NCBI GenBank assembly: GCA_018292915.2
Contig: JACVVK020000017.1
Location: forward strand, 33,501 to 97,500
From: Batillaria attramentaria
Taxonomy: Eukaryota > Mollusca > Gastropoda > Batillariidae
Reading direction: 5' to 3'
DNA length: 64,000 nucleotides
Below the pieces are notes generated by a model. The model was not told the origin of the DNA. It did no database searches and was given only the letters and a program-made list of their open reading frames with translations. Below are positions 52,537-62,880 of the stretch, one piece after another. The position numbers and the translations under genes were made by a program. The stretch's first letter is position 1; every line of letters starts with the position of its first letter.

Positions 52537-52822
52537 TCAACCCGAGCCGCATTCGAGCCGGCGAAGAGCCATGGTGGTCGGGCAACCCTGCAGGTAGAGC
52601 TTGAGGTGTCTGCAAGAGAGGTCAGTGTTGGTACAGGCGTACCGAAGACACGTGCTGAACATGCCCATTGGACTCGTCTCCAACCGTTTGGCCAGCAAGC
52701 AGGACAGGGTTTTTGCTCTGGCCATGATGGGCGCGCAGAGGCGGATTGCCCTAGGACGGTCTTGCTCCGAGCAGAGCCTGAAGACGCTCATAGCCTCGTG
52801 ACACTCCAGCTTGTATTCACCC
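52537..52822 (-). CDS. gene B exon 7: nine-cysteine C8-like module and stop
   Basis: The acceptor is CGTTGTCTAG. Reads [94 protein letters not shown], with TGA at 52537. Cysteine order matches gene A exon 7. Confidence 0.84.
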
Positions 52823-54265
52823 CTAGACAACGGAAATTTACAGACAATGGCAACTGTAATTGTATTGACAGTGGTAACGGCGATGGTCATGGCGGGGACA
52901 GTGGAATTGGCGATGGTCATGGCGGGGACAGTGGAATTGGCGATGGTCATGGCGGGGACAGTGGAATTGGCGATGGTCATGGCGGGGACAGTGGAATTGG
53001 CGATGGTCATGATGAGGACGGTGGTAACGGCGATGGTCATGGCGGGGACAGTGGAATTGGCGATGGTCAGTGGAATTGGCGATGGTCATGATGAGGACGG
53101 TGGTAACGGCGATGGTCATGGCGGGGACAGTGGAATTGGCGATGGTCATGATGAGGACGGTGGTAACGGCGATGGTCATGAGGAGGGCAGTGGTAACGGC
53201 GATGGTCATGATGAGGACGGTGGTAACGGCGATGGTCATGATGAGGACGGTGGTAACGGCGATGGTCATGAGGAGGGCAGTGGTAATGGCGATGGTCAGT
53301 GGTAATGGCGATGGTCATGGAAATGGCGATGGTCATGAGGACAGTGGTAATGGCGATGGTCATGAGGACAGTGGTAATGGCGATGGTCATGAGGACAGTG
53401 GTAATGGCGATGGTCATGATGAGGACAGTGGAATTGGCGATGGTCATGATGAGGACGGTGGTAACGGCGATGGTCATGATGAGGACGGTGGTAATGGCGA
53501 TGGTCATGATGAGGACAGTGGAATTGGCGATGGTCATGATGAGGACGGTGGTAACGGCGATGGTCATGATGAGGACGGTGGTAATGGCGATGGTCATGGC
53601 GGGGACAGTGGAATTGGCGATGGTCATGATGAGGACGGTGGTAACGGCGATGGTCATGGCGGGGACAGTGGAATTGGCGATGGTCATGATGAGGACGGTG
53701 GTAACGGCGATTGTCATGAGGAGGGCAGTGGTAATGGCGATGGTCAGTGGTAATGGCGATGGTCATGGAAATGGCGATGGTCATGAGGACAGTGGTAATG
53801 GCGATGGTCATGAGGACAGTGGTAATGGCGATGGTCATGATGAGGACAGTGGAATTGGCGATGGTCATGATGAGGACGGTGGTAACGGCGATGGTCATGA
53901 GGAGGGCAGTGGTAATGGCGATGGTCATAAGGAGGGCAGTGGTAATGGCGATGGTCAGTGGTAATGGCGATGGTCAGTGGAAATGGCGATGGTCATGAGG
54001 ACAGTGGTAATGGCGATGGTCATGATGAGGACAGTGGTAATGGCGATTGTCATGAGGAGGACAGTGGTAATGGCGATTGTCATGAGGAGGACAGTGGCAA
54101 TGGCGATGGTCAGTAGAACTGGCGACGGTCATGAGGACAGTGGTAATGGCGATAGTCAGTGGAAATGGCGATGGTCATGAGGAAGACAGTGGTAATGGCG
54201 ATGGTCATGATGAGGACAGTGCTAATGACGATGGTCATGAGGAGGACAGTGGTAATGGCGATGGT

Positions 54266-54349
<84 letters not shown>

Positions 54350-54606
54350 CACCTGATCTGCGCTGGCCCTGACAGAAGCAAAGCCCAGATGTACAGCTGA
54401 ACAGGACCCCTCAGTCCCATTGTTTCCGCCACCTGGTTGAGGTCAGTGCTGTCGTCAAGGTCACCGCACAACGAGGCCGGGAAGGAGGATAATCTGTCTC
54501 GAAACTGCACGCTTCTTGGAGCCTGAGTGGTAAGATTAATTCAATTCAATTCAATTCAATTCAATATAACTTTATTGTCTGTCGATGGCAGAAAATTTTC
54601 TTCTGG

Positions 54607-54669
<63 letters not shown>

Positions 54670-56801
54670 TAATTTATCTAGACATACATCCATACATCTT
54701 AAACACAGATCCTAAAGTAATTAAGATAATGTAGTGACGATCAGACATTTAACTCCGGTTATACCGCTCCTGGTACGCTGAGATTCAGAATACCCGAAGA
54801 CTTAAAACGCGCTTAGGGTACAGCAGGCAAGACAACTTTCTTGCTAAACTTTCGGCCGAGGAGCCTTCATGAAAGATACATCCTGCAGGGTTTTTTTTTT
54901 GTTTTGTTTTGTTTTTAGCACACAGACCGATCAAGGCTTATAACGGTGACAGGAACATGATAATAATAATAATAAAAATTGTATAGGCGCTTTACCCAAT
55001 TTCAGGAATCGGCTCAAAGCGCCGCGCACTGAACCCAACACGCACGCTCACGTGAATCAACGCATTCTCTCACACACTGGACATAAACACATTACAATCA
55101 CGTGGTGCGAAGTGTTAGCTCAGCTATTTAAATTTCGGAATTTAGATTTGCATTTATTTTTCATATTTGGTGGTATGAACATTTCCATAGCAGAGGGGGA
55201 GGAAGCCGGAGTACCCGGAGAGAACCCCCGACGATCGGCCCGAATGATACCAAGTAGATGTGAGACAGCAACATACTCTGTCAAATTTCAACTCAGACCT
55301 TAAAACTTCAGGGGCGCCGGAAGATGTTGGGGGGAGGGGGGGGGCAGAATCTCGGAGGGGGGAACGTTGCCCGAAGAAAGTGAAAAGCGGGGGGGGGGGG
55401 GGGGGGGGGATCAAATGCTGCGTAGGCAAAAAACCTTTACGAACCAGGACGTTGCCCGAAAAAAGTGAAAAGCGAGGGGGGGGGGGGCAATCAAAGGAGC
55501 GGACAGCCTTCGGTCCGCAAAAACAGAAGTTCTCTGTTGGGTGGGATGAGGGAGAGAGCACTAAGAGGGGTAGGGGGAGAGGTAGGGGAAGGGGGGGGCA
55601 AGACCATGGCTTTGCCCCCCCCCCCTCTTGTCATAGTCACCTGATTTTCCAGGGGGGGGGGGGGGGGCAAAAAGACACTCTTGCCCCCCCTGCCCCCCTG
55701 CCCCCCCCCGGTTCCGGCGCCCCTGATTCATGGAAACTTGGTGTCTGCTTGATCAGTCTATGTGCGTGTGTGAATGATGTGCGAATGTTGTATTTTCAAG
55801 AATTGCATTGTATAAATGTGATGCAGTGGTAGTAGTAGTAGTTGTTGTGGTGGTGGTAGCAGTAGTAGTAGTAACCTACCTGAATACTTATGCCTGGTAA
55901 CAGTGTCTGCGGCCGCTGATCGGGTACATAAGGTCTAAACTTGATGCGGACACCACAGTTTGGGACAGAGTAGATGGTGAAGTTCTCATTGTGGTCAAAG
56001 TTGACCAGGATGCGAAGGCCTTCGAACAACACGTTGCTGCTTTGTCCCCAAGGTTTCCGTTGCCAGTACCTCCCATTATGCTGCACGTAGACTTGTATGT
56101 AAAAACATGACTGTACATATTTTGGGTGCGTTCGGAGATGGGTAAGGGTTTTTTCCTTCTTCGTCGTCGTCTTTTTCTTCTTTTTTTTTTTCTTTTTTTT
56201 TCTCATTTTTTAAGTATGGGTACACAGGAATACATGTTCTCATCAGTCACCAGGGTCACCATCAGTAAAAAAAAAAAAAAAAAAAAAAAAAAGACTGGTA
56301 TGCATTACTATAGAAAGTGTACGGTAAGAACAGTTATTTGCAGTACTAAGTGTTTCCTGGGGGGGGGGGGGGGGGGTCAATGGACAGTCTACTGTTATTG
56401 CTTATATATCGTCTTTTTTTTTTCTTTTTTCTTTTCTTTTTTTTTGGGGGGGGGGGGGGGGGGTATGAGGTGGTCTTTGGATTTCGTTTGTTTTGTGATG
56501 TTGTTTTTGTCTGTTGTTGTTGCTGCTGTACTCTTTGGGAGGGGGTGGTTGTTTGTTTTTGGTTTTTGTTGGTTTCGTTCTGTGTATACTTTGTTTTTGT
56601 TTTTATACTTTGGGGTTTTCTTCACGGGGGCGAGGGTAATTTCAATGACAGGAACAGAGAGATGATGATGATGAAACTTTATTTTCCAACGGTTAAAGTT
56701 TTGACAGAGAAGATCGTCAATTTACAAACTTGCCGTTGCTACACACTACTAAAACACATCTAGCAAAGAAAATTAAAACATTGAGATCAAATATTTACAG
56801 G

Positions 56802-56864
<63 letters not shown>

Positions 56865-58236
56865 CACTCATCAAGTTAGCAAGTTTCAGCGTGGACTAAT
56901 ACATACATGTACATGTCTATATGCATTTACATTTGAAATTTTGAAGGAGCATGGTACTACATATAAGAAACCTCGAACAGTGAGGTGATGGGTGTCCCTC
57001 AGTTTTAGCATGTGCTTTCGAGCTACATGAGGTTTGCAAGGTACCGCGTAAGTAACTGCTTAAATGTTCGCAGTGAATGGACCGTTTTAATATATGATGG
57101 CAATGAATTCCAGAGAAAAGCTCCTGCGAAAGAGAGACTAGTTTTAAACAAATCTATGCGAGGTAGGGGTAGGGGAAGAATGTTATTCCTCGAAGTCCTC
57201 ACACGCGTATGGTCCAGTCCGACAAGAGATGCTAAATAAGGTGGAACCGCATTATGGAGAATTTTATGCATGAGCACACATTTGTTAAACATGAGCTGTT
57301 CTCGGAGACTAAGAATGTTCATCCGTTTCATTTTCTGTATAGTCGGAGAGAGAGAGAGAGAGAGAGGGAGGGAGGGAGAGAGAGAGAGAGATAGAGCACT
57401 AATTGTGACAATTATTATGACCCTGTCACCCTGTCGAAGCCAAATGTTCAGCCCACCACATTTTACAACAATGATTGCTAGAACGTGACAGACAGGGCAG
57501 ATGGAAAACTGATTTGTTTTTTCTTTTTATAACTCTGAGAGAAGGAGACTGGCGAATGCATTCTGACTGTAAGCACCAGAACCTGAAAAGACTTACCATG
57601 AAATACGCGTCCCTTGTCAGACGGTACTGTTTAGTGCCCGCATGGGATGCGTAGAACCTTCCGGTGCTGCTACTCAGGCGGCCAACTGACAGCGTGATAT
57701 GCACGCTATCCTCAAAATAACGACCCCAAGACACAAGTGTGTTGGTGGCCAACACGTCAAACAGGCAGTGGGACGCTCTTGTGCGGATATCCTTCTCCCG
57801 GGTAAAGAATCTGATAGAACAGTTTGACAGATGGATGGTTGGTTATCCAGCATATGAGACGGGAAAATGAGGAAGAAGCCAGCCGAGCCGGCAGGATTCG
57901 AACTCATGGCCGAGTAATCCCGGCTTCGCTATACCGAATCTTCTTCTTCTGTTTCCTCTCACACAAATTTCGCTTGCTTTTTCGTAGCAAAAAAAAAAAA
58001 TAGATACAATACTGTCAATCTGCTTTGGAAATGTTCAGCCCACCACATTTGAAAAATAAATGGAATTCTAAATTCCGAAATTTAAATAGCTGAGCTGACC
58101 CTTCGCACCACGTGATTGTAATGTGTTTATGTCGAATGTGTGAGAGAATGCGTGTGATTCACGTGAGCGTGCGTGTTGGGTTCAGTTCGCGGCGCTTTGA
58201 GCCAATTCACGAAAATGGGTAAAGCGCCTATTCAGT

Positions 58237-58267
<31 letters not shown>

Positions 58268-58614
58268 TATCGCTTACTTCGTGAAAGAAATCACTAAAGT
58301 TTTCAGTTTTGGTAATTGTTTTCACTAACAGACGTTCATCAGTTCTACCAATGTTGACATGGCGAAATACTGAGAAATCTATTGTACATATACATTTAAA
58401 TGCTGGGTAAATGTATGTTTGTTTACTTGATTTTCTACCTATGCGTTAAGTACAGGTGTAAGTGAATATGCAGAAGCATGTGTTAGACGTTAATATGAAT
58501 GATTTCTGCATGTAGAAACATGTTTAACTGCACAGAAGATGCTGACAAGCGTGGCATACCACCTACGATCATGCTGTTTGAATACATGTATATGTTTACA
58601 TCCATGTACACCCT

Positions 58615-58713
<99 letters not shown>

Positions 58714-58733
58714 GGACAGACAGACAGACAGAC

Positions 58734-58788
<55 letters not shown>

Positions 58789-59204
58789 CTATAGATAGGC
58801 CAGAGACAGACGACATCATTGTCTCTGAAAGGACAGACAGAGGACAGACAGACAACAGACGTCTTTGAATACATACATACATACATACATACATACATAC
58901 ATACATACATACATACATACATACATACATGCTGAGTATGTCTCTGAACAGATAAATAGGCGGACACTAAACAACCAGACAGACAGACGGACCGACGGAC
59001 TGTCAGTGATGCGGACAAACAGACAGACAAGCCTTATATTCTTGTTTCTCTTAACTGTCAGTCACGGCATGGCGTGGGGCCCACAAGGAAGTAACTGAGT
59101 GACTAACTTGGCAAGCCGGTGTCTGCAGGGCAGTGCCAGCGAGGCTCGTCCCCCTCGCCACGTCTTGATTTTGGGATCGGCGCATGATTCGCACAGGTAG
59201 TCGC

Positions 59205-59254
<50 letters not shown>

Positions 59255-59558
59255 CACTGGCATCACATCACAATGAGAGAGAGAGACGGCACAAGCAAAT
59301 CAAAGGGAGATAATTTTAGTGATAAGCTACATAACGCCAGTTATACGAGTTATGCATCTTGCATAGTCATTCCTGGTTGATATCTTCAGTTCACATTTTC
59401 GCTTTGGGAATTCCAGAAAAGAACAAATAAAATATTGCGCAATTTATCAAATCTAAATGTGATTGCTTAAACAGAAAGAAAGTTTTGTTTTCCCCATACT
59501 GTTTTGTACATATTGGTCATTCTTAAGTATTGCTTGATATATGTATGTAGTAGCATGG

Positions 59559-59627
<69 letters not shown>

Positions 59628-60109
59628 CTACTTAGTTGGAGCTTACTTTGTATATATAAGCAGCCTAGCAAGGACAAGATGTAAGACAGGTCTGCGTACC
59701 TAATCTTTTATCCTTGTAAAATAAAGTTTCGTTCGTTCGTTCCGGCGTTCAATTCAATCCATTTTTTTTCCCGTAGGGAAATAATAGGAGATTGGTACCC
59801 AACTCCCACCACCTGCACCCTCCACTAATAACACTCTCTGGTAATAGATTATCAGTCAAGACGTTTGTGTTAAGAGTCTAATTACAATGATAAACATTCC
59901 ATCAAGCATTTGACCTTGTCAGTTCTCACCTTGAGGGACACACTCCAATAGTCCGTTGCCATGGGTTCCAGCGGGACACACGCACTGGTTGGTGTCAGGG
60001 TCACAGGTGGCGCCTGAGGAACAACGACGCTGAAGGAACGTGCAGAGATCTGTCAACAGTTCCACAGTATTAGAAACCTCTCAGTGTGTGCTGCGTGCGT
60101 GTGTGCGCC

Positions 60110-60186
<77 letters not shown>

Positions 60187-61090
60187 AGTGTTTAACTATC
60201 CCAAAACTATTCCTTTCCGATGCCCGGAAATTCTGTATGCTTTCACAAACTATGTAAAATGAACAAGGGAAAAATGTTAATTTTTTATTTTTAAAAACCC
60301 TCTCATTTCCCCCTGTAGACCAATCTGCCCCCTCCCCCCCCCTCTCCCTCCCCCTCCCCCATCCCCATCCCTCCCAAGTCATCAGGCTGACTTCTGGCAA
60401 TGAAAACTGAGTTACATAACACCAGTCGCAATGAAAAAAAAAACCAACTAAACTTCGCTCATTTCGGACCTCCTATTTCCAAATGGGCTCATTTCCCCTA
60501 CGATTGGTAAAATCAAAAGAGTTAAACCATGCAGCCTTCTGCACGTACGAACAACAAGAGAACAACTAAAACTAAAGTCGCACAACAATCAAACACCAAA
60601 CAGGGACCAGGGTTGGCGTTAACCGGCAATTACCAGTAAATTACTGGTTATAAAGAGGAAATACTGGAAATTTTTTAGCTGTCAGTCCCAGGGACTGGTT
60701 TTATTTTGCTGGGACTGGTTACAGATTTATGGGAGAAAAAATAAAAATGAACAGGCTGATCGTAAAAAGAAAAAGAAAAAAAAAATGTTGATCGTTCATA
60801 CAAATTTTGTGGTTCAGGCTTGACTAGCGGCACTTGCCTTATCTCTCTGAATTATGCTTGCAAAAATTTACATCATTATTTGCAGTGCTACCGGAATTTT
60901 TTCACAGGGACTGGTGTTGCTCAGAGTCGCTGAAAAACGGTCGGGGTAGGAGGCGAGGGGACTGGTTTTGAAAAATCCTAGCGCGAACCCTGAGGGACTG
61001 ACCGTTTCCTTTGACTAACAGCACCAACAACAGCAGAAGAACGACGGTCCTCCATGTTGGCTTGGCATCGCCGCGGGTTGTCCCTGGCAT
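52537..61090 (-). CDS. gene B: secreted EGF/VWD-like/C8-like protein, 7 coding exons, 391 residues, paralogue of gene A
   Basis: The coding order is 61090-61003, 60049-59930, 59204-59108, 57810-57597, 56080-55880, 54522-54353 and 52822-52537. The total is 1,176 bases, 392 codons with the stop. Introns are GT-AG with phases 1, 1, 2, 0, 0, 2, as in gene A. The modules are a signal peptide (1 to about 28), an EGF-like module (30-69) and a VWD-like domain (70 to about 290: [38 protein letters not shown]). A C-terminal nine-cysteine C8-like module follows (about 300-388). SLCGDLDD resembles the GLCGNxxG/D Ca-binding region of VWD domains and is better kept than in A. The protein would be extracellular; partner and tissue unknown. 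Genes A and B are oriented head to tail, which points to tandem duplication of a complete gene followed by long divergence. Confidence 0.82.
52870..54265. repeat. minisatellite of 30-, 27- and 18-19-bp units, about 1.4 kb, in gene B intron 6
   Basis: The main units are GATGGTCATGGCGGGGACAG+TGGAATTGGC (30), GATGGTCATGATGAGGACGG+TGGTAACGGC (30) and GATGGTCATGAGGACAGTGG+TAATGGC (27), with short joints (GATGGTCAGTGGTAATGGC). Larger blocks containing the short joint recur (53290, 53738, 53955). ORFs run through it on both strands but it is intronic. Confidence 0.93.
54266..54348. repeat. (TG)n next to the gene B exon 6 donor
   Basis: About 82 bp of TG. On the transcribed strand it is (CA)n starting at the fifth intron base after exon 6. 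Confidence 0.95.
54353..54522 (-). CDS. gene B exon 6: end of VWD-like domain
   Basis: The acceptor is GCCACTCAG and the donor ATCAG|GTGAAC. Reads [56 protein letters not shown]. The donor runs straight into (CA)n in the transcript (GTGAACACACAC...). Confidence 0.78.
54536..54608 (-). mobile_element. LINE 3' end
   Basis: On the minus strand, ATTTTCTGCCATCGACAGACAATAAAGTTATATTGAATTGAATTG shows AATAAA and a TTGAA tandem tail. Confidence 0.5.
54959..55258 (-). mobile_element. SINE family 2, headless copy
   Basis: Reverse complement of the family: (ATA)n tail, GCGCTTTACCCAATTTCAGG, CTCACGTGAATC, GCAGAGGGGGAGGAAGCCGG, AGTACCCGGAGAGAACCCCC and GACGATCGGCCCGAA. Confidence 0.8.
55309..55724. mobile_element. 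inverted-repeat element with G/C runs (hAT-like end)
   Basis: It starts CAGGGGCGCCGGAA (55309-55322) and ends with the exact complement TTCCGGCGCCCCTG (55711-55724). It contains two copies of CGTTGCCCGAANAAAGTGAAAAGCG, each followed by a long G run, and matching C runs near the right end. The CAGGGGCG end resembles hAT-type terminal repeats. No 8-bp target duplication is obvious. Confidence 0.55.
55880..56080 (-). CDS. gene B exon 5: VWD-like domain, third part
   Basis: The acceptor is CTACGTGCAG and the donor ATTCAG|GTAGGT, 67 codons. Reads [67 protein letters not shown]. Confidence 0.83.
56081..57596 (-). other. gene B intron 4
   Basis: Holds poly-T, poly-A and poly-G tracts (56175-56465, with G runs at 56359-56377 and 56445-56463), a LINE fragment and (CT)n/(GA)n tracts. 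Confidence 0.6.
56655..57340 (-). mobile_element. 5'-truncated non-LTR retrotransposon (LINE) with ORF2 C-terminus
   Basis: The minus-strand ORF 57331-57023 includes [40 protein letters not shown] and [21 protein letters not shown]-x-x-R...FxxxxxxxWNSLPxxIxxxxSLxxFK is the usual C-terminal pattern of many LINE ORF2 proteins. The 3' UTR includes (CT)n (56804-56861), and the element ends GGAAAATAAAGTTTCATCAT(CAT)n. It lies in gene B intron 4, in the same orientation as the gene. Confidence 0.75.
57597..57810 (-). CDS. gene B exon 4: VWD-like domain, second part
   Basis: The acceptor is TGTTCTATCAG and the donor TTCATG|GTAAGT. Reads [72 protein letters not shown]. Confidence 0.82.
58022..58268 (+). 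mobile_element. SINE family 2, body and 3' end
   Basis: TTTGGAAATGTTCAGCCCAC...ACGTGAGCGTGCGTGTTGGG...GGCGCTTTGAGCCAATTCACGAAAATGGGTAAAGCGCC, then (ATT)n. Confidence 0.8.
58614..58930. repeat. (TAGA)n and (CATA)n tetranucleotide tracts
   Basis: (TAGA)n at 58614-58790 with a short (CAGA)n insert at about 58713-58735, and (CATA)n at 58868-58930. Confidence 0.95.
59108..59204 (-). CDS. gene B exon 3: start of VWD-like domain
   Basis: Reads [20 protein letters not shown] then [12 protein letters not shown], leaving two bases, with donor CCAA|GTTAGT. The acceptor CAG is preceded directly by about 21 TG repeats (59208-59250 on plus) with no pyrimidine tract. It matches gene A exon 3 in length and phase. 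Confidence 0.78.
59205..59929 (-). other. gene B intron 2
   Basis: Holds the (TG)n acceptor tract (59208-59250 on plus as AC), (TG)n at 59561-59625 and a plus-strand LINE 3' end. Confidence 0.6.
59635..59752 (+). mobile_element. LINE 3' end, plus strand
   Basis: GCCTAGCAAGGACAAGATGTAAGAC...GTACCTAATCTTTTATCCTTGTAAAATAAAGTTTC(GTTC)n. The same 3' end is present in reverse at 61106-61190. Confidence 0.65.
59930..60049 (-). CDS. gene B exon 2: EGF-like module
   Basis: Reads [20 protein letters not shown] then [20 protein letters not shown]. Spacing is C-x6-C-x5-C-x6-C-x-C-x11-C. The acceptor is CTGTTGACAG and the donor TCAAG|GTGAGA. Confidence 0.83.
60050..61002 (-). other. gene B intron 1
   Basis: Holds (TG)n (60115-60185). 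No exon was seen. GGGACTGGTT and TTACTGGTTA variants recur at 60640-60725 and 60905-60965. Confidence 0.6.
61003..61090 (-). CDS. gene B exon 1: start codon and signal peptide
   Basis: Reads [20 protein letters not shown] then LLVLLVKGN, plus one base, with donor AACG|GTCAGT. It is a typical signal peptide with a basic n-region and a Leu/Val core. An in-frame upstream ATG at 61138 (MKYKVSLSLSLYAQQV) lies in a retroelement tail and is less likely to be used, since it would bury the signal core. Confidence 0.75.
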
Positions 61091-61320
61091 CACTTGCTGA
61101 GCGTACAATGACAATGACAATGACACTTTATATTTCAAGGATGTAAGATTAGGTACAGCGTCCTTTCTTCTATCTTGTCCTTGCTACAGTCTACTACACT
61201 CACTCTCTCTCTCTCTCTCTCTCTCCCCAAATCAAGTGCAAGCGGAATAACATCAAATTGATGGTAAAAAGAATAACGTTAAGAGACGTATTAGTGCAGG
61301 CTCACACATACAAGTTGGTT
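61091..61320 (-). mobile_element. LINE 3' end just upstream of the gene B start codon
   Basis: On the minus strand, GTAGCAAGGACAAGATAGAA...GTACCTAATCTTACATCCTTGAAATATAAAGTGTCATTGTCATTG is homologous to 59635-59752 and ends in CATTGT tandem units about 16 bp before ATG 61090. (CT)n at 61201-61225 lies inside. It is in the same orientation as gene B. Confidence 0.65.
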
Positions 61321-61578
61321 GGCCGCTTCGCCACAGCCGGTGTAGGAGGCAAAAAAGACTTCCAGGAAAAAAACGCTGGGAGTGTATTTTTCCTAGGAAA
61401 GAAACACTGCAGGAGTGTAATCTTCCTAGGAAAATAACACTCCCAGTGTTATTTTACTGGGAAAAAAAGCACTCCTGTAGTGTTTGTTTGTTTTTTTCTT
61501 CCCGCAGTGTTATTTTCCGACCACACCTGCCTCAGAGTCAGTATCACAATTTATTACATGTAGCCGTATTTTGATTTT

Positions 61579-61638
<60 letters not shown>

Positions 61639-62462
61639 ATGTATACATTCACACAAACATTAGTTGACAAAAATCATTCAACCGTGACGAAAATCATTCT
61701 ACCATGGCGCTTATTGCACAAAAAGCACTAACTAAACACTTACTTTTTATTTGTTAGTAACCACACATACACGTATCATCCAGGACTGAAAGCATTTAAA
61801 GGATACTTCGGCTTGAATAAACCTTCGACCTGCGTTTTATACCAGCTATTAAACTTTCTAGAAAAGAAAACTGATAGGTTTCTGTCAAATTTTTGATAAC
61901 TTGAATTTTTCTTTTACCAGGCAACAGATGCACATGGCTAGATTGTGTCGAAAAATCCGCCTACAGCATAAAACATGAAAGAGAAAGACGTGAGTTCAGT
62001 TCAGTTCAAGATAGTATCTCTGCGTTTGGAAAAGCCCATACGCGCTCGACCCCATCACTGTTGGTTTTGTTCACACGGGCCATGCCCTGTCCTTTAAAGT
62101 TCGATGGCATACACGGCGTCGGCCACTGCCTCTACTGATACACCTGTCAGTCTGCTCTGCAAAATTCAAGTTCTGACCGAGGCTTTTTTCATGCGGCGTG
62201 CGTGTTTTTTTTTTTTTTTTTTTTGTTTTGTTTTTTTTGTTTTGTTGTTTTTTTGTTTTTGTTTTTTTTTGGGGGGGGGTTGTGTTGTTGTTGTTTTTTT
62301 TTGGTGTTGTTGTTTTTTAAATTAGTTTTCTTACTGTGCAGTATTGAATGTCTTTGTACTTTTTACTCTGTGATCGAGACAGTGGCTGAAATAGCATTGC
62401 CAGAGACGGGTGGCTGTCAGATTGTACTCACTTCTGATCTGTCTAAGCGCAGGCCATCCATA
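61321..62462. other. region upstream of gene B, nothing coding
   Basis: Includes alternating direct and inverted AACACTCC(A/C)GNAGTGT-type motifs at 61370-61515 (GGAAAATAACACTCCCAGTG...), (AC)n at 61581-61636 and T/G homopolymer tracts (62204-62320). No promoter of gene B could be recognised. Confidence 0.5.
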
Positions 62463-62880
62463 ATGATAATAATAATAATAATAATAATAATGAGTATTGT
62501 ATAGGCGCTTTACCCAATTTCACGAATCGGCTCAAAGCGCCGCGAACTGAACCCAACACGCACGCTCACGTGAATCACACGCATTCTCCCACACACTGGA
62601 CATAAACATATTGCAATCACGTGGTGCGAAGGGTCAGCTCAGCTATTTAAATTTCGGAATTTAGAATTACATTTATTTTTCAAATTTTGTGGGCTGAACA
62701 TTTCCAAAGCAGAGGGGGAGGAAGCCGGAGTACCCGGAGAGAACCCCCGACGATCGGCCCGAACGAACGGTGCCACATACGAGAAGGAAAAATTCTTTGC
62801 CCCGAGTGAGGCTCGAACCCCCCACCTCTCGCATTGGTGACAAGTCTCTTAACCACTAGACCACCGATCGCCCGACTCTG
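62463..62880 (-). mobile_element. tRNA-derived SINE, family 2, full length
   Basis: On the minus strand the tRNA-like head reads GGGCGATCGGTGGTCTAGTG, GTTAAGAGACTTGTCACC (A-box region) and GGGGGTTCGAGCCTCACTCG (B box). The central CGGGGGTTCTCTCCGGGTAC, TCCGGCTTCCTCCCCCTCTG follows, then the body and a (TTA)n tail. The CCGGGTACTCCGG-TTCC block resembles a conserved central domain known from SINEs of many invertebrates; exact family not claimed. Confidence 0.85.

Larger units (their letters stand above)
54523..55879 (-). other. gene B intron 5
   Basis: Holds a LINE tail, (AC)n (54609-54667), a family-2 SINE and a G-run-rich inverted-repeat element. No further exon was seen. Confidence 0.6.
57811..59107 (-). 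other. gene B intron 3
   Basis: Holds a family-2 SINE, (TAGA)n and (CATA)n. The tRNA-like trace at 57880-57930 (GGATTCGAACTCATGG) may be a SINE head. No exon was seen. Confidence 0.6.

Noticed and set aside
52477..53964. Plus- and minus-strand ORFs of about 200 codons ([10 protein letters not shown] or [10 protein letters not shown] repeats)
   Set aside because: Repeat translation of the minisatellite in gene B intron 6. The GDGHDED look of Ca-binding repeats is a by-product of the unit sequence.
55260..55832. 190-codon Gly/Arg-rich ORF
   Set aside because: It runs through the poly-G inverted-repeat element; overlapping frames on both strands are open for the same reason.
57880..57930. tRNA-like GGATTCGAACTCATGGCCGAG in gene B intron 3
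   Set aside because: Only a B-box-like piece; no A box or body could be aligned, so no separate SINE was called.
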